This document shows, piece after piece, positions 1 to 9,475 of a stretch of DNA of 64,000 bases. The notes beneath the pieces were generated by a model that made no database searches, was not told the DNA's origin, and was given only the letters and a program-made list of their open reading frames with translations. Source of the DNA: Pseudomonas fluorescens. Its GTDB lineage: Bacteria > Pseudomonadota > Gammaproteobacteria > Pseudomonadales > Pseudomonadaceae. Position 1 is the first letter of the stretch, and every line of letters starts with the position of its first letter. The stretch is taken from contig NZ_LR134318.1 of NCBI RefSeq assembly GCF_900636825.1, forward strand, positions 3,939,501 through 4,003,500, read 5' to 3'. Both the position numbers and the translations under genes were made by a program.

Positions 1-102
1 CTGCTCGTGCCATGCGCGGCAGGCGCGCGTGATCTGTTTCTCGGCACTGTAAATATCGGACAACTCATGGACAAACAGGTCTTCAATAGTTTTCCTAGCC
101 AT
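1..102 (-). CDS. YciE/YciF-like ferritin-fold protein (DUF892), N-terminal part only
   Basis: The first 34 codons are visible; the rest runs off the left edge. The protein begins MARKTIEDLFVHELSDIYSA and continues EKQ, which is the opening of the YciE/YciF (DUF892) stress proteins, four-helix ferritin-like proteins induced by osmotic or stationary-phase stress in enterics. A GAGGAG ribosome site lies about nine bases before the ATG. The stretch after EKQ (ITRACRAWHEQ) departs from the usual LTKALPKMA, so this may be a divergent paralog. Family assignment is from the N-terminal motif alone. Confidence 0.75.
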   Translation of the reverse strand, partial: MARKTIEDLFVHELSDIYSAEKQITRACRAWHEQ

Positions 103-790
103 TTGAAATACTCCTCTCTACCCTGGGCGCTTCACCGTAGCGGAACGCATCATTTGCATATCCACGCGTTGTGGCCTGCATGGAGAGATGACCAGTGACA
201 GTCGACACGTGTTCAATTCTTTTGCGGCGGTGGCCGTTTGCACGTTCATCCCAGCGCTGTGCCGAGAAACGTCATCACCCCGACAAAGTTCAAACATGAG
301 TTTGAGTTCCCCTGCGTCAGCACGCATCAAGAGAACCAGACCGTCCGTCCGATTGTGAATCTGAATACCAGACCAAATTACTCTTGATCCATTGGGGAGT
401 GATCATGAAAACGAGCCTAGTTTCTCAAACGATGTCGGTTCGAGTCGACACCGCCAAGGCACCCCGCGCAATTGTAAAAGACATTAAAATGCTATCGTTT
501 CGTACAGTTTGCCGTTGCCAATGAAAAATTATTGTTCGCCAGATTGCATTGATTCCTTGGAATGTCGACGGTGTGCGGCAGCTGGCGGCTCATGCCTTGT
601 ACAAGCTCCCGAGATACTGTGGAGTAAAGCATGCCAATAAAGGCGATAGAGAATGATCGCCCAAATGTTTACAGAGAACGACGGTACTTGTAGAGGTGCT
701 TCTGCATGGCACGGGAGTTATGAGATAGACCGGTATTAGGCTAGCGGAGGGTTATCCCAAACTAAGATTCACTGGCCGATCATCCTTCGA
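103..790. other. Non-coding or unassigned stretch
   Basis: About 690 bases between the divergent YciE-like start and the end of the SDR gene. Short open frames exist (for example minus strand 118-330) but none has a recognisable motif together with a convincing ribosome site. I see no clear terminator or RNA gene. Confidence 0.5.
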
Positions 791-1720
791 TCAACGATCG
801 CCTGTCCCATCTTCGGCCTTCATCCTAATGCGGACGCCGCCATCAATTTTTTCAGTTCCCGCCATCGGAGCATGGAGGGCGCCGGTGGAAGCCGCGAAAG
901 GCTGCGCTTTTTTGACTTCCTGATCGGCGATCTTGGCCGATAGTCTTTCGGTAAGATCAGGAAAAATATGGTGAGAGACATTCGATGCATGAGCCTTCCA
1001 ACCCACCGGCATCTCCTCCTTCGGATCAATGCAGGCACTAACGATCGCGTTTACTACGATTTCGGGGTCGTCCATCGCGGCCATGCGCGGCGCGTGGCCA
1101 GTGTAGTTCGCAGCATGCAGCCACCAAGGCGTGTCGACCGCCCAAGGCATGATTGTGGCAACCTTGATACGGTCGCTACCACTCAAGCGCAACTCTTCAT
1201 TCAGGCTGCGACTTAAACTCAGTACGCCCGCCTTCGACGCCGCATATGAAGCTTGATACGCCAACGGCACTTCACTGTCTATCGAGCCTACGTTTATAAG
1301 CGTACCGTAACCCTGACTATGAAATCGCGACAAAGCGGCATGAGCACCATAGATAAGGCCTTTGAGATTGACGTCAATGACCCTCGCATGATCTTCGATG
1401 GGAATATCCCAAAAAAAGCCCAAGGCTCCAACGCCTACGTTGTTAATCCAGACGTCGAGGTTACCAAAACGTTCGACTGCCTCGCTGGCAAGTGCCGCGA
1501 CCTGCTCGGGATCGCTAATATCGGTCGGTACCGCCATACCATGGCCACCCGCCGCTTCTATCTGCGTGACAATGTCGGTGAGCGCCCCACCCCGTCGCGC
1601 CGCGATCACCACGTTAGCTCCCAGTTTGCCCAGTTTGAGAGCCGTACCTCGTCCAAACCCGCTGGAGGCCCCAAGCACAACCACCGTCTTATTTTTTAGA
1701 TAAGAGAAGTGAACGGCCAT
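791..1720 (-). CDS. SDR family oxidoreductase
   Basis: A 309-residue short-chain dehydrogenase. The nucleotide-binding glycine motif GASSGFG lies near residues 17-23, the NNVG motif near 92, and the catalytic pair YAASK near 158-162, preceded by a serine in INVGSIDSE. The tail of about 60 residues beyond the core is longer than in minimal SDRs and resembles the extended group often found in Pseudomonas stress clusters. The start is supported by AAGGGG eight bases upstream. The substrate is unknown. Two other SDRs of similar build lie at 18970-19950 and 21368-22225. Confidence 0.9.
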   Translation of the reverse strand: MAVHFSYLKNKTVVVLGASSGFGRGTALKLGKLGANVVIAARRGGALTDIVTQIEAAGGHGMAVPTDISDPEQVAALASEAVERFGNLDVWINNVGVGALGFFWDIPIEDHARVIDVNLKGLIYGAHAALSRFHSQGYGTLINVGSIDSEVPLAYQASYAASKAGVLSLSRSLNEELRLSGSDRIKVATIMPWAVDTPWWLHAANYTGHAPRMAAMDDPEIVVNAIVSACIDPKEEMPVGWKAHASNVSHHIFPDLTERLSAKIADQEVKKAQPFAASTGALHAPMAGTEKIDGGVRIRMKAEDGTGDR

Positions 1721-1845
1721 GATTCTTGCCCCTTAGAGCCAAGCCTGTGATGTACAACTATTAGGTTCGCAGGCATGGCCGATAGCTTAGAGATAAAAGG
1801 CGACCGATTTATCAGACTTTAAAAATGTCCGGTACTTTCAGGCGT

Positions 1846-2085
1846 CTAGCGTGGATCTTGCTGCCTATCCATCACGGCATTATCGGTTTCTTCACGCACC
1901 CGGTCGGGATTCACTCCGGTGCTGTCATCATCAAGCGGGCGCTCACCCTCATTTTCGGGCAGCTCGTCTATGTCCTCCTCTTTCATCGGGTCAACTTCCG
2001 TGCGACCTGGGCTAAGTGGATCGGGTGAAGTTGGCATCGGGTCGTCTTGACCCATCCCTCCTTGCTGCTGTGGATCATTGTTCAT
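1846..2085 (-). CDS. Small acidic proline-rich hypothetical protein
   Basis: Seventy-nine residues beginning MNNDPQQQGGMGQDD, rich in D, E, P and N and without hydrophobic segments, so probably soluble and disordered. AGAGGT four to five bases before this ATG favours it over the GTG six bases upstream. It lies just upstream of the SDR gene on the same strand and could be cotranscribed with it. Low-complexity acidic small proteins of this type also occur at 12412-12579 and 13803-14105, and all probably belong to the stress gene set. Function unknown. Confidence 0.7.
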   Translation of the reverse strand: MNNDPQQQGGMGQDDPMPTSPDPLSPGRTEVDPMKEEDIDELPENEGERPLDDDSTGVNPDRVREETDNAVMDRQQDPR

Positions 2086-2741
2086 ACACACCTCTCAGCG
2101 CCCTCGCCGTTGAGGGCATGTAGCTTGGAGATGCGTCGAGTTCGAGCGTTCGATTTATCAGCTTACCGATAGTCGATGTTCTGCAAGGGCGAAAGAGTCA
2201 GCATGTTTGTATGACGAATTGGATCGAGCTGATAATCCAATCCATCGTCTCGACTTTCTTAGCGAGACTCCCGACACGCTGCATTAATTGCGGCGTCAGG
2301 ACGGAAATTGTTGAGGGTTTAGTTGGTCGGGGGTTGAAGCGAACACGTGCCGCCGATTTTTGCTAGGGCAAGAACAGGCTCGCCATGACAGACGTCACAC
2401 GATGGAAAATGGCGCTGCTGGCCCGACGGATGTCTGACTTGGTCAATAACTGATTAACAGCGATGGGTTCTTGAGTGCTTCGAGTCCTTCTGCTCACCCT
2501 TAACGTCAGAGCGGGTTTCGTGTCGGAGCCAATTCGTCGCCGCGTGCCTCAGTGGTTTTGTCATCATTCGTTTTGCTTGCAGCAACGACTTCGCTACGGC
2601 ATGCCATGGTGCCTGCTTTAGCCGAATGGCGTGAACGATCTCCAAATCAACGCGTGCGTTTCGCAGTTCGACATGAACTGGATGACTGCTGGGGGGTCTT
2701 CTCTATTAGCGGTATTGACCGGTGACCAAAATAGGAAGCAT
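2086..2741. other. Intergenic stretch without a supported gene
   Basis: About 650 bases. A minus-strand open frame at 2454-2645 lacks any family signature. Nothing else stands out beyond the expected promoter regions for the divergent neighbours. Confidence 0.45.
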
Positions 2742-3260
2742 ATGAAAAATGAATCTGATGATTCTGACTACCACAGCCGCGATTATCCTCTGCATGAGGA
2801 TATGTCTTTTCAGGTCAAAGTATGGACATTCGAACGGCTCGGTTGGTATGTCCTTGTATTAGTGGTTGTGCTGGCAATGCTCGGGCTGTTCTCGCGCGGG
2901 CCGCTCAGTGCTCGGGAGGTCAAGGCTAGCGACGGGAAAATCTCAGTGGAGTATGAGTTGTTCCATCGCAATGGCTCAGTCAATCCGATGAAGATCAATG
3001 TGCTCGGTGCGCCTGGGGCGACAGTGGAATTAGAGCTGAAAGGCGAGTTGCTAGAAGGTTTTAGTGTTGAAACGATGCAACCGGAACCTGTGCGAGCCAG
3101 CAGCGGGGGCCAAGGCATGAGGCTATTTTTACAGACCGACACGGAAGGTCGGGCGAGCATCTATTTGACATTGCGTGGAGACGGGCTGGGCCTGTTTAAA
3201 ACCCGAATCACCTCTCCCGGCGCGATAACCGTGTCGTTGGATCAATTTATCTACCCTTAG
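2742..3260 (+). CDS. Single-pass membrane protein of unknown function
   Basis: 172 residues starting MKNESDDSDYHSRDYPLHED. A single transmembrane segment (GWYVLVLVVVLAMLGLFSRG, roughly residues 30-50) is followed by a beta-rich domain of about 115 residues likely to sit outside the cytoplasm. The open frame extends 37 codons upstream, but AGGAAG just before position 2742 supports the shorter start. Only seven bases separate its stop from the following DUF421 gene, so the two are probably cotranscribed. I do not recognise a named family; the link to DUF421 proteins is the main clue. Confidence 0.8.
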   Translation: MKNESDDSDYHSRDYPLHEDMSFQVKVWTFERLGWYVLVLVVVLAMLGLFSRGPLSAREVKASDGKISVEYELFHRNGSVNPMKINVLGAPGATVELELKGELLEGFSVETMQPEPVRASSGGQGMRLFLQTDTEGRASIYLTLRGDGLGLFKTRITSPGAITVSLDQFIYP

Positions 3261-3267
3261 GTGAGCT

Positions 3268-3714
3268 ATGGATTCTGTATTGCGAGCCGCTGCCATATAT
3301 TTGGCTCTTATGGTTTTGTTTAAAATCGCTGGCCGCCGCTCTTTGGCAGAATTGACAACATTCGATTTTGTGCTTCTGATGATCATCGGCGAGGCTACGC
3401 AGCAGGCATTATTAGGTGACGACTTTTCGCTCACCAACTCAATAGTGGTTATCGTAACTCTAATCGCGCTTGATGTTGGATTATCGCTAGTTAAGCAACG
3501 CTCTGGCTGGGTGTCTAAACTTATAGATGGTGGCGCTACGGTTATAGTGGAAGACGGGAAAATACTGCACAAACGTATGCACCACTCTAGGTTAATCGAA
3601 GCCGACATCATGGAGGCTGCTCGCTCGAGTCAAGGAATCGAAACCCTTGATCAAATTAAATTTGCAATCCTAGAGCGAAACGGCAAAATCTCGGTGATTA
3701 AGAAAAAGCCGTAA
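3268..3714 (+). CDS. DUF421 (YetF-like) membrane protein
   Basis: 148 residues. Two to three transmembrane helices at the N terminus (MVLFKIAGRRSLAELTTFDF, then the LLMIIGEATQQALLG and IVVIVTLIALDVGLS segments) are followed by the small soluble YetF domain with the typical ...VIVEDGKIL...IMEAARSSQGIETLDQIKFAILERNGKISVI pattern. GRRS and TFDF are hallmarks of the family. The function is unknown; YetF-domain proteins are membrane anchored and appear in stress and spore contexts. It is second in a likely operon with the single-pass protein upstream. A second DUF421 gene follows after 185 bases. Confidence 0.9.
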   Translation: MDSVLRAAAIYLALMVLFKIAGRRSLAELTTFDFVLLMIIGEATQQALLGDDFSLTNSIVVIVTLIALDVGLSLVKQRSGWVSKLIDGGATVIVEDGKILHKRMHHSRLIEADIMEAARSSQGIETLDQIKFAILERNGKISVIKKKP

Positions 3715-3899
3715 TTCAAATGCAATGGTAGGATTTCTAGGCCATGTGTTTTGTGCTTTATAGAAGATACTACTTGAAATCCATAAACTACGCCGGTTTA
3801 AGAACGTTTCGAACGAGGCGCTCTAACTAAACAAGCGCTGACGAATAGAAGATCGCGCACGAAGCGATTTGTTTGATACAGCAGCTATAGGAATGCAAC

Positions 3900-4591
3900 A
3901 TGTCACCTTTTGATCTGCAACGGATGCTGATAGATGAATTTCCATTCACATTCCTGTTGGAGGTTGGTTTACGTGCAACCTTGGCTTTTATCGCGGTTTT
4001 TTTATTCTAAAATCCAGCGGACGACGAGGAATAAGGCAGTTGTCGCTTTTTGAGTTAGTTGTCATTCTAACTCTGGGCTCCGCTGCTGGTGACGTATCCT
4101 TTTATCATGACGTGCCGCTGTTGCCTGTAGCCGCCGTATTTCTCACGCTCTTAATCCTTTATCGCTTTACCGTTTTCATTATGACCAAAAGCAAAAGATT
4201 CGAAGCGTGGATAGATGGACTGCCCGTCACTGTTATTAGAGACGGCCTGTATGTACTTGAGTCCATGGGGAAGTTAAATATATCGTCAAATGAATTACTA
4301 ATGGAGCTTCGTCAGCAAGGCGTGGAGCATTTGGGGCAGGTTCGATTAGCTATCGTGGAAACCGATGGTGACATCAGCCTGCTTTTTTATGACAGAGAAG
4401 AGGTGCGCCCTGGCCTATCTGTCTTGCCTCTTGAGCATCGGCCTGTGTACACGGTAGCGCCCACCTCTTCGCTTTACTGTTGCATAAGTTGTGGTTTACC
4501 TTGTCCTCTCGAGGAACATAACGAAGCCCGTTGTTTGCGGTGTAACAATAATGTATGGGCAACAGCGGTTGATACCCAGCGCAATCGATGA
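3900..4591 (+). pseudogene. Second DUF421 (YetF-like) gene, interrupted by a -1 frame change at a T7 tract
   Basis: Frame one begins at 3900 (MSPFDLQRMLIDEFPFTFLL) and reads 36 residues to a TAA at 4008-4010. The rest of the family pattern, SSGRRGIRQLSLFELVVILT then LGSAAGD, continues without loss in the -1 frame to 4591. The join falls at zero-frame GTT-TTT-TTA, so the heptamer T TTT TTA (3998-4004) sits exactly where a -1 slip would restore the full protein (about 230 residues). The C terminus carries two Cys pairs (CISC and CLRC) that may bind zinc. A TTG at 4040 could start a truncated form. Either one T was lost from an original T8 run, or the gene uses slippage. Confidence 0.7.
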
Positions 4592-4654
4592 TTATTTCAT
4601 ACACGCCGCACGCAAAGGCGCAATCGTTGTGAGTCGGCCTATAAGAGATACACG

Positions 4655-4830
4655 GCACACTCTGCATTTTTGCGAAATAATCAAAATGGATTCCTTCACT
4701 TCTGAGACTCGGAATGCGAACGGGGACTGCAACATGTTTGCTGAAATCGTCGCCGTTTTGGGGTGCGGCAAAGCCGCACAGTCTATCTATCTACTTGCCA
4801 ACCGGGGCACCAATTGCACGGAAATGTAAG
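4655..4830 (+). mobile_element. Eroded relic of an IS66-family tnpB
   Basis: Across shifting frames the translation follows the start of IS66 TnpB: IKMDSF..TSETR, then MRTGT, then EIVAVLG / GAAKPHS and IYLLANRGTNCTEM, matching the family order IRIDAIWLATEP-MDMRAGT-VVAVFGAAKPH-YLFANRRANRMK. GCATTTTTGCG just upstream fits AFLR at the end of the tnpA frame. At least two frameshifts are needed, and no terminal repeats were recognised. A better preserved copy of the same start lies at 36610. This is a pattern reading by eye. Confidence 0.5.
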
Positions 4831-5478
4831 GCATTTGAGGTTTTGACTCACTGCATGGCGCTTAGGAAAAATCGCTCTTTTGGCCCGGCATATCCTCGGC
4901 CTGTAGCGGCTAATCAACGAGCAAGAGTCTTTCACGCCAGGTTATTAACCTTACAAGAAACCATTGAGCCTAGCTTTCTGTTCACCAACCAACCAATCTG
5001 GTCGGATTTTCAGATTTTTGTTTAACCTTCACACTAAGTAGCAATCTGAAAATCGCCATGTGGGTTGAGCAGAGCTTCCGTTGAGCGACAAGGTCTTCAC
5101 GCAGCGCCATCAGCTGTAACGCGTAGCCGTGGGCTAACATGCGCTCTGTCTTGCAGCTCAAGGTAAGAGCTTGGAGCTCCGCTGAAAAAGGAGTAGCAGC
5201 TTGGCGGATCATGCTCATCCCAACCTGAGAAATTGCATATTATAAACCGACCATAACAATTTGAACGATACTCGACCTTTTTGACAGGCGGTAGCGTAGA
5301 GCCGTGTCTGTGCCCCTGCAACCCCTTGCAGCAATGAGTGGCACCTTCGGCTTGTAAAAAATACCGAACGGTTGATCCATCCCTGAAATGAAACGTTTTG
5401 AGTGTGCCTTTTCAACATAGGGCCTAGACTCTGGCGTTGATCGAAGATGCCGACTCGTCTCAGGCTGAGGAATGACAA
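4831..5478. other. Intergenic stretch without a supported gene
   Basis: About 650 bases between the IS66 relic and the receiver gene. Several overlapping short open frames are present on both strands, none with a family signature. It contains an exact ops-like 11-mer at 5287-5297. Confidence 0.4.
5287..5297 (+). promoter_or_regulatory. ops-like element GGCGGTAGCGT
   Basis: The 11-mer matches the ops pause signal that recruits RfaH/NusG paralogs in enterics. It lies about 180 bases before the receiver gene at 5479 and on the same strand. One exact match in a window this size is unlikely but possible by chance, and nothing downstream is a long surface-polysaccharide operon, so the functional reading is weak. 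Confidence 0.2.
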
Positions 5479-5889
5479 GTGAAGCTAAATTTGGAAGGCC
5501 TACCGCCAATCCAAGGAGAGGTGATTGTCATCGAAGACGATGCGACTTTGCGCTCGTTGATGAAAGATATCGTGGCGGAGCTGGGCGCAAGCGCAGTGGT
5601 GTTTGAAACGGCGGACGACGCATTAACCTATCTGTTGCAGGCACATGGTCAATGTAGGCTTGTGATTGCAGATCATGGCGTGCCAGGACAAATTCAGGGT
5701 ACTGAATTTATCGAGATGATCAAAGGAAGGTGGCCTAGTATTTCTGCAATTCTGACATCAGGATATCTGATCGACCCGGCGACGATACCGGCAACGGCCA
5801 TCTATCTACATAAACCGTGGTCGATGGACGATCTGTTAAGCGCTATCTCATTCCTGTTGCAGCCCGATTCGACAATTCCCAAGCCTTAA
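5479..5889 (+). CDS. Single-domain response regulator (receiver)
   Basis: 136 residues consisting of one receiver domain after a short lead. The acidic cluster EDD is at 19-21, the probable phospho-acceptor D65 lies in LVIADHG, the conserved Thr is in ILTSGY near 92, and the Lys is in YLHKPW near 114. No output domain is present, so it may act by protein contact or as a phosphate sink. The hybrid kinase at 7001-9475 is the nearest possible partner; its own receiver shares the LTSGY and KP motifs. Confidence 0.88.
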   Translation: MKLNLEGLPPIQGEVIVIEDDATLRSLMKDIVAELGASAVVFETADDALTYLLQAHGQCRLVIADHGVPGQIQGTEFIEMIKGRWPSISAILTSGYLIDPATIPATAIYLHKPWSMDDLLSAISFLLQPDSTIPKP

Positions 5890-6534
5890 ATGCCGTCAGC
5901 TTCCGTTTCTGGTCGGTCTCGTCTGTAGGAAGAAGCCGCCGGAAATCCATCGATTAGTTGGTCGCACCATACTTTGTACTGGGCATCTGTTCAGATGGGG
6001 TGGTGCGTGCCCCTCCTCCGTGCCGCCAGATCTGCAGTGCCGTCATCCAACGCTGAAAGACTGGCATCTGCAATCGGAGCGCATATTTTACCGCAGCTAA
6101 ACGACACGTCGACAGTTAGTCGGACGCGGCATGGCTTCGGCCCAAGCGTCAGCGTTATTCATTCTGAAGACGCATTAGATGACAATCCGCAACAACGACA
6201 TAAACGGTACTTGGCCTGATCGCCATCCTAATTGTGCGCCAGGACGCCCCCCGAGAGACCCTATGAAGACTTTTTGCGCGTACAGCAGCTCCTCCGTCAT
6301 GCACTTCTTAGTCTTCCACCCCACTGAAGAGACTACCGTCGCCATCCCACGAAAGGCGCATAAGATTCTAAAAATGAGGTCATAGAAAATATAGTGGCTA
6401 AATGCCCTAATAGCCGGAACGGAGAAAAGGGTCTAAAACGGTGACTCTGAACAAATTTTGGATCACCGCTCGATACGAAGCTCGACTCGAGTCACTTGAC
6501 CTAACGATCTGCGTATGGGGAGCATGGAAGCTTT
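5890..6534. other. Intergenic stretch without a supported gene
   Basis: About 640 bases. Short plus-strand frames (5974-6219 and 6179-6385) show no family signature, no plausible domain and only weak ribosome sites. I see nothing else supported here. Confidence 0.45.
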
Positions 6535-6756
6535 ATGGCCATTAACTTTCATATTATTGATTACACGCTCCATGGAAAGCCGAAGTCTTTCATCATCCGC
6601 AGCAAAACGATGCAGAACGCAGACGCTTGGCATTGGGCAAGCTGTGATGCGGGCATCGCCCCGATACCAAAGCCAGGAAAGGCGCCCTTGAACCTGATAT
6701 CCAAGCCTCATGCTGAGAAATACGGCATAACTGATGTGAATTGGCGGACGAGCTAA
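6535..6756 (+). CDS. Small conserved Pseudomonas-type protein (DUF6555-like)
   Basis: 73 residues, MAINFHIIDYTLHGKPKSFI..., with a strongly patterned core AWHWASCDAGIAPIP and the end KYGITDVNWRTS. This resembles a small Pseudomonas family I recall as DUF6555, in which the aromatic W-HWASCDAG block and the final GI-DV-W motif are conserved. GGAAG six bases before the ATG supports the start. It precedes the hybrid kinase on the same strand. No transmembrane segment or signal peptide is seen, and the function is unknown. Confidence 0.6.
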   Translation: MAINFHIIDYTLHGKPKSFIIRSKTMQNADAWHWASCDAGIAPIPKPGKAPLNLISKPHAEKYGITDVNWRTS

Positions 6757-7000
6757 GCTTGCAGCCTGGCCGCCCAGAGCGCTGATTCCACATTCCGGCA
6801 GTGACGGCTCATCTCCCAAGCCAGGCTACCCACTCCATTTCGTTCGCTGCAACCTCGGCCGCGAAAGATAAGATGCCTCATAGTCAATGCGGCAGCCGCT
6901 TACCCGTCCACTTTCGGTGCAAAACCTACAGCTTGTCGGCCGCTGCATTTATGAAGGTAGAATTCACTTTGACCCTCTCGACAACAAGGTGCTGATCAGC

Positions 7001-9475
7001 GTGAATCCAGAACATGAACGGCAATTTTTGATCGGAGGGGGCAAAAGTGGTGAGCTTATCCGCCGTCACGACTGGTCTGCTACCTCGATAGGCATCCCTG
7101 AACGTTGGCCTGCTGCGCTTCGCAACGCTCTCGAACTCATGCTCAGCTCTTGCGATAGCATGTATCTCGTCTGGGGCCCCGAGCTGCTATTTTTTTGCAA
7201 CGATGCGTATCGTTCCGTTCAGGAAATGCGGCTAAACGACGCTGTAGGAACACCGTTTCCAATTTTATTGGAGAATGTATGGAGCTCGGTTCAGGGCTCA
7301 ATGACGGAAGCGTTTGCGGGCCGCGCTAACCGATTGACAGATATCCCCAGCATCACCGTGAGGGGTGGCGCAGAAGCAACCACCTGGTGGAGCTATTCGT
7401 TCTCACCTATCCGGAACGACGCTGGATCGATCAAGGGCGTCCTCTGTTTCGCCAAAGACACCACTGATTACGTTAAGGCCACTTTGGCCCTTATGGATAG
7501 TGAGCAAAGGCTTGATGCACTGATTAAATCGTCCTCTGAGGTGCGCTTCTCTATTAGCGCCGACTGGAGCCAACTGCATCAGCTTACCGGTGGCGATTTC
7601 ATCCCCAATACCGACGATACGAATTCCAAGTGGCTCGAGGAATATATTCCGGCCGATGCACGAGATGCCGTGCGCAGAGAATATGAACGCGCGATTCAAA
7701 CTCGAACGACCTACCATATAGAACATCCGGTCAATCAAGTAGACGGAACAGTGGGCTGGGCGCATGTGCGTGCCGTGCCGTTGATCAATCAGCACGGAGT
7801 CATCAGCGGGTGGTTGGGCGCGGCCTCCAATATTACCGACCGTAAACGTGCTGAAACGGCGCTTCTAGAAAGTGAAGCACAGCTTCGAATTCTCAATTCT
7901 AATTTGGAGAGCATAATTACCGAAAGGACAGCAAAGCTACGTTTGTTTAGAGACGTCATTGAAGCAAATGCGGTTCCTACTTGCGTATTTGATACTAATT
8001 TCCGTCAGATTGCGTTCAATCGGGCGCATCTTGACGTTTTCGAACAGTTGCATGGGGTACGACCCAAGGATGGAGAGATTTTACCGAATTTGTTGCCCCC
8101 TGCACAAGAAGCGCGCCTCCATGCGCATATGGCCCGTGCTTTAGATGGGGAGACTTTTCGCGTGATTGCCGAGTTTGGCGAAAAGGGGATTAACCAACGT
8201 AGCTTTGACTTTTCTTATACACCTCTCTTGGATTCAACAGGCGCGGTGATAGGCGCATTTTATTTTGCGCACGACATAACTGAAGAGATTAAATCTCGTG
8301 TCGAGCTTGAAGCCGCTCAATCAGCCCTACGGCAAGCGCAAAAGCTCGAAGCCGTGGGACAACTTACTGGCGGCGTGGCTCACGACTTTAATAATCTCCT
8401 CACGGTCATAAAATCTTGCAGTGACCTGCTTAAGCGGCCAACAATTTCTGAAGATAAGCGCCAAAGATACGCCGATGCCATTTCCAGTACGGTCGACCGC
8501 GCCTCAAGACTCACCGGTCAGCTTCTAGCTTTCGCAAGACGCCAAACGTTGAGACCTAAAGTGTTCGGTGCAGGAGAGAGCATCAAAGCTTTAGAAGACA
8601 TGTTTGAAACGCTATCAGGCAGTACGATGGCGATCTTGATGGAGATATCTGAAAAACCATGTTTCATTTTTGCAGATGCTAATCAATTTGATACGGCGCT
8701 TGTTAACTTGGTACTTAACGCTCGTGATGCAATGGGGGGATCAGGTCAAATATGCATCCGTGTAGAACCCACCGATCATATCTTCGCAAATGGAGGGAAG
8801 CCCGCTTCAACTGGTCAGTATGTTGTCGTGGCAGTCACCGATACTGGTAGCGGGATTTCTTCTGATATTTTGGAATCTATCTTTGAGCCTTTTTTTACCA
8901 CCAAAGAACAAGGGAAAGGCACTGGCTTAGGCCTATCTCAAGTCTTTGGATTTGCCAAGCAGTCCGGTGGAGAAATCTTGGTGGAAAGTCAGGTTGGCGA
9001 AGGTACTACGTTCAGACTTTTCCTTCCACGCGTGGACGCGCAGGCAAACGCGCAGCTAAACAAAAACTCTGAACACGAAACCTTGAACGCTGACCATGGA
9101 ACGTGGATCCTAGTCGTCGAGGACAATCCCGACGTAGGTACATTGTGCCTCAACATTCTTTCAGAACTTGGCTTCCGGCCCGTACTGGCATCGAGTGCAG
9201 AGAATGCTTTAGAGCAATTGTCCCACGGAGAGGATCGCTTTGCGGTTGTACTGACTGATGTTGTCATGCCAGGAATGAATGGGATAGATCTGGCCAAGGC
9301 GATTCGAAGGTCTCATCCGCTTTTACCAGTGGTACTTACGTCTGGTTACAGCGATATCCTGGCCCAAGAGGGAAGCTTTGGATTTGAGGTTTTGCGGAAA
9401 CCTTACTCAATAGATGAGCTTTCATCAGTTCTGGTGAATGCGCTACGCAGTATCCATAGCCATTATGACGAATAA
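7001..9475 (+). CDS. PAS-containing hybrid histidine kinase
   Basis: About 824 residues from the GTG at 7001 (VNPEHERQFLIGGGKSGELI), which has AAGGT ten bases upstream; the frame is open another 38 codons. Three PAS-type sensor domains fill the first half. They are followed by an HWE-unlike, classical H box (LTGGVAHDFNNLL, His codon at 8381), an ATP-binding domain with N (LVLNARDAMGG), G1 (TDTGSGIS), F (FEPFFTTK) and G2 (GKGTGLGLS) boxes, and a C-terminal receiver with the Asp in VLTDVVMPG (codon at 9257). No transmembrane segments are evident, so it is probably a cytoplasmic sensor. PAS ligand and target are unknown. The kinase type (GGVAHDFNN) is common in Pseudomonas light and stress sensors. 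Confidence 0.93.
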   Translation: MNPEHERQFLIGGGKSGELIRRHDWSATSIGIPERWPAALRNALELMLSSCDSMYLVWGPELLFFCNDAYRSVQEMRLNDAVGTPFPILLENVWSSVQGSMTEAFAGRANRLTDIPSITVRGGAEATTWWSYSFSPIRNDAGSIKGVLCFAKDTTDYVKATLALMDSEQRLDALIKSSSEVRFSISADWSQLHQLTGGDFIPNTDDTNSKWLEEYIPADARDAVRREYERAIQTRTTYHIEHPVNQVDGTVGWAHVRAVPLINQHGVISGWLGAASNITDRKRAETALLESEAQLRILNSNLESIITERTAKLRLFRDVIEANAVPTCVFDTNFRQIAFNRAHLDVFEQLHGVRPKDGEILPNLLPPAQEARLHAHMARALDGETFRVIAEFGEKGINQRSFDFSYTPLLDSTGAVIGAFYFAHDITEEIKSRVELEAAQSALRQAQKLEAVGQLTGGVAHDFNNLLTVIKSCSDLLKRPTISEDKRQRYADAISSTVDRASRLTGQLLAFARRQTLRPKVFGAGESIKALEDMFETLSGSTMAILMEISEKPCFIFADANQFDTALVNLVLNARDAMGGSGQICIRVEPTDHIFANGGKPASTGQYVVVAVTDTGSGISSDILESIFEPFFTTKEQGKGTGLGLSQVFGFAKQSGGEILVESQVGEGTTFRLFLPRVDAQANAQLNKNSEHETLNADHGTWILVVEDNPDVGTLCLNILSELGFRPVLASSAENALEQLSHGEDRFAVVLTDVVMPGMNGIDLAKAIRRSHPLLPVVLTSGYSDILAQEGSFGFEVLRKPYSIDELSSVLVNALRSIHSHYDE

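Noticed and set aside
4714..5025. Possible 103-codon gene after the DUF421 pseudogene
   Set aside because: Its first part is explained as one frame of the IS66 tnpB relic; the rest has no signature.
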